NCBI GenBank assembly: GCA_014763905.1
Contig: JACXUN010000103.1
Location: 1-5,939, forward strand
Source of the DNA: Campylobacterales bacterium
Lineage (GTDB): Bacteria > Campylobacterota > Campylobacteria > Campylobacterales > Sulfurovaceae
DNA: 5,939 bases
Reading direction: 5' to 3'
The stretch's first letter is position 1. Each line of letters opens with the position of its first letter. Shown one piece after another: positions 4,619 to 5,939 of the stretch. The notes beneath the pieces were generated by a model that was not told where the DNA came from, did no database searches, and was given only the letters and a program-made list of their open reading frames with translations. A program made the translations under genes and the position numbers.

Positions 4619-5785
4619 CTAGCAGTCACTGATACTTTCGGCAATTTTCAGGGCTTCACTCTTCGCCTGTTCTACATCTTCATTCATTACCAAAGCCACT
4701 GCCATTCGCCGTCCGATATGCGATTCCGGTTTACCGAATACCCGTACAAAAGAGTGGGTACTAAAGGCACTATCTGGTACGACAATCTGTGGATTGTGCG
4801 ATTCATTTTTGGCTTTATAGGCACTGCTTGCTCCCGCTCCGTAGAAGGTATAGTTAAGCGGCAGTCCTAGCACGGCACGGATATGCAGGGCAAACTCACT
4901 CTGTGACTGCGTAATCAGTGTCACCATCCCGGTATCGTGTGGACGCGGACTCAGTTCAGAGAAATAGACTTCATCCCCTTTCACAAAGAACTCTACCCCA
5001 AAAATACCGCGACCGCCTAAGCCGTCTGTCACTGCTTTGGCAATATCTTTGGCTTTTTGGAGAGCGGATTCGCTCATCGGCATCGGCTGCCATGAGAGGA
5101 TATAGTCACCGTCTTGCTGTACGTGACCGATCGGTTCACAGAAGACAGTCTCATTTTCGGTTCGTGCGGTTAAAAGGGTGATTTCATAATCAAACTTGAT
5201 AAATTCCTCGACGATTAGCTCACTCGAATCCCCGCGTGCCTCTTTGGCAATCTCCCATGATCGTTCGATATCATCGGCTGATCTGGCAATACTTTGTCCA
5301 TGCCCGGAGCTGCTCATGACCGGCTTGATCACACATGGGAATCCCATCTCTGCTCCCGCAGCTTTGAGCTCGTCTAATGTTTTGACAAAGCGGTATCGAC
5401 TGGTGGTGAGTCCCAGCTCTTCGGCAGCAAACATGCGAATATTTTTTCGATTCATGGTTTTGTTAACCGCTTCGGCATTTGGGATGACATGAAATCCTCT
5501 TGCTTCTGCTTCAAACAGTGCCTCGATAGAGATCGCTTCAACCTCCGGTAGAATATAGGTTGGCCGCTCTTTTTCGATCAGTTCGAGTACCGCAGCTTTG
5601 TCTTGCATATTGATGGCATAGGCACGATTGGCAACAAGATGGGCCGGTGCGTTCTCATATTTGTCAACGGCAATCACCTCAACACCAAGACGCTGAGCTT
5701 CGATGGCAACCTCTTTACCTAGCTCGCCAGAGCCGAGGAGCATGATTTTGATTGATCCTTGTTGGAGTGGGGTGGTAAATGTCAT
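4619..5785 (-). CDS. purT: Formate-dependent GAR transformylase (PurT)
   Basis: PurT uses ATP and formate to formylate glycinamide ribonucleotide, the third step of purine synthesis, without folate. The 388-residue length matches E. coli PurT (392). The ATP-grasp architecture is complete: [19 protein letters not shown] (14-32) in the N-terminal substrate-binding domain, MNRKNIR (111-117) and AAEELGL (120-126), the ATP-binding loop [13 protein letters not shown] (153-165), VEEF (192-195), and IFGVEFFV...[16 protein letters not shown] (261-289) with metal ligands Glu265 and Glu277. The ATG at 5785 was chosen because AAAGGGA lies four bases upstream and the protein then aligns end to end with the family. 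The frame stays open for another 34 codons to a TTG at 5887, but that part is promoter and terminator sequence. It is separated from mltB by 92 bases; the formate requirement fits an anaerobe or microaerophile. Confidence 0.97.
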   Translation of the reverse strand: MTFTTPLQQGSIKIMLLGSGELGKEVAIEAQRLGVEVIAVDKYENAPAHLVANRAYAINMQDKAAVLELIEKERPTYILPEVEAISIEALFEAEARGFHVIPNAEAVNKTMNRKNIRMFAAEELGLTTSRYRFVKTLDELKAAGAEMGFPCVIKPVMSSSGHGQSIARSADDIERSWEIAKEARGDSSELIVEEFIKFDYEITLLTARTENETVFCEPIGHVQQDGDYILSWQPMPMSESALQKAKDIAKAVTDGLGGRGIFGVEFFVKGDEVYFSELSPRPHDTGMVTLITQSQSEFALHIRAVLGLPLNYTFYGAGASSAYKAKNESHNPQIVVPDSAFSTHSFVRVFGKPESHIGRRMAVALVMNEDVEQAKSEALKIAESISDC

Positions 5786-5789
5786 GAGT

Positions 5790-5796
5790 TCCCTTT
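5790..5796 (-). promoter_or_regulatory. Ribosome binding site of purT
   Basis: The minus strand reads AAAGGGA-ACTC-ATG, placing a good Shine-Dalgarno sequence directly before the ATG at 5785. It rules out the longer in-frame extension toward 5887. Confidence 0.75.
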
Positions 5797-5807
5797 GACG
5801 TAGAATT

Positions 5808-5827
5808 TTTATATTGGCATTGTAACA
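5808..5827 (-). promoter_or_regulatory. Promoter region of purT
   Basis: On the minus strand TGTTACAAT (5819-5827) is an extended -10 with TACAAT at 5819-5824; a second candidate, TATAAA, lies at 5808-5813. Neither has a clear -35. Either would give a leader shorter than 35 bases. The site lies immediately downstream of the terminator of the preceding gene, as expected for an independent purT transcript. Confidence 0.45.
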
Positions 5828-5860
5828 AATAAATACTATATATTTAAGCGGGTTAAACTG

Positions 5861-5885
5861 GAAAAAGTCCAACAACTTGTTGGAC
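5861..5885 (-). terminator. Intrinsic terminator of a minus-strand gene beyond the right edge
   Basis: GTCCAAC (5867-5873) pairs with GTTGGAC (5879-5885) around a 5-base loop. On the minus strand the stem is followed at once by TTTTTC (5861-5866). This is a classic rho-independent terminator and implies a minus-strand gene ending just to the right, upstream of purT. Confidence 0.8.
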
Positions 5886-5896
5886 AAATTAAGTCA

Positions 5897-5939
5897 CTAT
5901 CGATTTAACCAATAGTAGAGACTCGGCAGATTCCGAATT
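5897..5939 (-). CDS. Possible C-terminal end of an unidentified gene
   Basis: The terminator just downstream implies that a minus-strand gene ends here. Two frames could supply the end. One gives IRNLPSLYYWLNR followed by TAG (stop at 5897-5899), which reads like a natural protein C-terminus. The other gives [16 protein letters not shown] followed by TAA at 5889-5891. I slightly favour the first. With 13 residues no family can be named, and an RNA gene cannot be ruled out. Confidence 0.3.
   Translation of the reverse strand, partial: IRNLPSLYYWLNR

Noticed and set aside
5786..5887. N-terminal extension of purT by 34 codons to a TTG start
   Set aside because: The extension overlaps a terminator hairpin and the promoter, lacks a ribosome-binding site, and family alignment begins at the ATG at 5785, which has its own Shine-Dalgarno sequence.
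5886..5939. Possible tRNA or small RNA at the right edge
   Set aside because: No T-arm GGTTCGA-type sequence, CCA end or cloverleaf pairing is visible in the short stretch available.

Overview
The window looks like a chromosomal segment from a free-living member of the Campylobacterota (Sulfurimonas, Sulfuricurvum or Sulfurospirillum type). The reasons are a DUF507 gene translationally coupled to carA, a compact AT-leaning genome style, promoters with a clear TATAAT but little or no -35, and a small SorB-like cytochrome c. The genus is an inference from protein flavour, not a proven assignment.

Layout. Plus strand: a 5'-truncated DUF507 gene overlaps carA (small subunit of carbamoyl-phosphate synthetase) by one base and ends at a strong hairpin terminator. 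A 179-base AT-rich control region follows, with a promoter, a 12-bp palindrome and a pair of GTCAC repeats. It leads into a two-gene unit: a secreted protein with two PilJ/NarX-type sensory repeats, then a secreted monoheme c-type cytochrome. Minus strand, read from the right edge: the probable tail of an unidentified gene with its terminator, then purT (formate-dependent GAR transformylase), an mltB-type lytic transglycosylase, and a membrane-anchored thioredoxin-fold-like protein without cysteines. The two halves converge at about 2870, where a hairpin terminates the minus-strand unit.

Function. carA and purT are nucleotide/arginine housekeeping genes. MltB acts on the periplasmic cell wall. 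The most interesting part is the PilJ-repeat protein plus cytochrome. Both are predicted to be periplasmic, they are separated by 11 bases with the ribosome-binding site of the second sitting on the stop codon of the first, and they are visibly AT-richer than the flanking housekeeping genes. The sensory repeats have no membrane-spanning or signalling module attached, so the protein may be a stand-alone periplasmic ligand-binding or redox-linked partner of the cytochrome. This is a hypothesis. There is no CRISPR array, insertion sequence, rRNA or convincing tRNA, and no gene-free stretch exceeds 300 bases.
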